Shown piece after piece: positions 63,885-64,000 of a stretch of DNA of 64,000 nucleotides (positions within the stretch are counted from its first letter, which is position 1; the number at the start of each line of letters is the position of its first letter). The stretch comes from Lachnospiraceae bacterium. GTDB lineage: Bacteria > Bacillota > Clostridia > Lachnospirales > Lachnospiraceae. The position numbers and the translations under genes are program-made. The notes beneath the pieces are model-generated. The model worked only from the letters and a program-made list of their open reading frames with translations, made no database searches and was not told the origin of the DNA. The stretch spans positions 1 through 64,000 of the forward strand of contig CAJTDK010000012.1 in the NCBI GenBank assembly GCA_910575105.1, read 5' to 3'.

Positions 63885-64000
63885 CTACGCAATTCCAATC
63901 ACCTGATAATCCTGCTCTTCCACCGCCTTTTTCAGCACGTCATCGGAAATCTGTGCATTTAAGGTTACGACTGCCGTTCCTGCCTCGTGGCTCACTTCCG
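63885..64000 (-). CDS. Heavy-metal-associated (HMA) domain protein, 3' end only
   Basis: The last 38 codons read EVSHEAGTAVVTLNAQISDD and then VLKKAVEEQDYQVIGIA before a TAG. This is the second half of an HMA ferredoxin-like domain, as in CopZ-type copper chaperones or the end of a metal-binding protein. The metal-binding CxxC would lie outside the window. The hairpin beyond it ends the transcript. Confidence 0.7.
   Translation of the reverse strand, partial: EVSHEAGTAVVTLNAQISDDVLKKAVEEQDYQVIGIA

Overview
The window looks like chromosome of an anaerobic, gut-type Firmicute of the Lachnospiraceae (Clostridium cluster XIVa). The evidence is indirect: strong AGGAGG ribosome sites, a short HisG that depends on HisZ, an hrcA-grpE-dnaK-dnaJ operon under CIRCE, an ECF-driven BceAB-like transporter, and Clostridia-type small proteins such as DUF6440. 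Almost every gene is on the minus strand. I see no rRNA, tRNA, CRISPR array, prophage or intact insertion sequence. I cannot name the species.

Bases 1-15,300 hold a catabolic island around a bacterial microcompartment (BMC). One operon (15195 to 9689) encodes a class II aldolase with a C-terminal encapsulation helix, a CoA-acylating aldehyde dehydrogenase and a PduL phosphotransacylase that both carry N-terminal encapsulation helices, one tandem-domain BMC-T, one BMC-H, one EutN-type pentamer and a FucO-like alcohol dehydrogenase. A second operon (9428 to 2702) encodes a Rbs-type sugar ABC importer, a ketose 3-epimerase-like protein, an FGGY kinase and a second class II aldolase. A separate IMPase-DeoR unit and a second DeoR gene close the island. 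The two large operons have near-identical promoters (TTGACA-17-TAAAAT) flanked by repeated operator-like motifs. The simplest reading is that an imported ketose is epimerised, phosphorylated and split to DHAP plus a short aldehyde, which the compartment dismutates to acyl-phosphate and alcohol. The sugar is not identified. No glycyl-radical or B12 diol dehydratase and no isomerase is present.

Bases 15,400-20,300 hold a nucleoside hydrolase co-transcribed with a YnjB-like ABC importer. Bases 20,500-26,200 hold a partial histidine operon, hisZ-hisG-hisD-hisB plus a three-domain protein in which a HisF-like barrel lacking the usual catalytic Asp is fused to HisIE. Bases 26,200-33,300 hold a compact RNA-modification and maintenance cluster: an RsmB/RsmF-like methyltransferase, RsuA-type and RluA-type pseudouridine synthases, a HAD hydrolase, a YgiQ-like radical SAM protein and RecU.

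Bases 33,300-46,400 hold an M23 peptidase, a 165-bp hairpin repeat, PepD, a LysR regulator divergent from a SemiSWEET-SGNH fusion that has an internal ribosome site, an ECF sigma/anti-sigma/permease/ATPase operon, alaS and permease debris. Bases 46,400-55,000 hold an Mrp-type ATPase, RidA, a structured dispersed repeat, DUF6440, a MATE pump, an iron alcohol dehydrogenase and a cystine-type uptake locus with a PatB-like C-S lyase, whose ABC ATPase carries a GNAT acetyltransferase domain. Bases 55,000-64,000 hold the heat-shock operon, a D,D-carboxypeptidase, an aldo/keto reductase, a DUF2971 protein and the end of a heavy-metal-associated domain gene running off the window.
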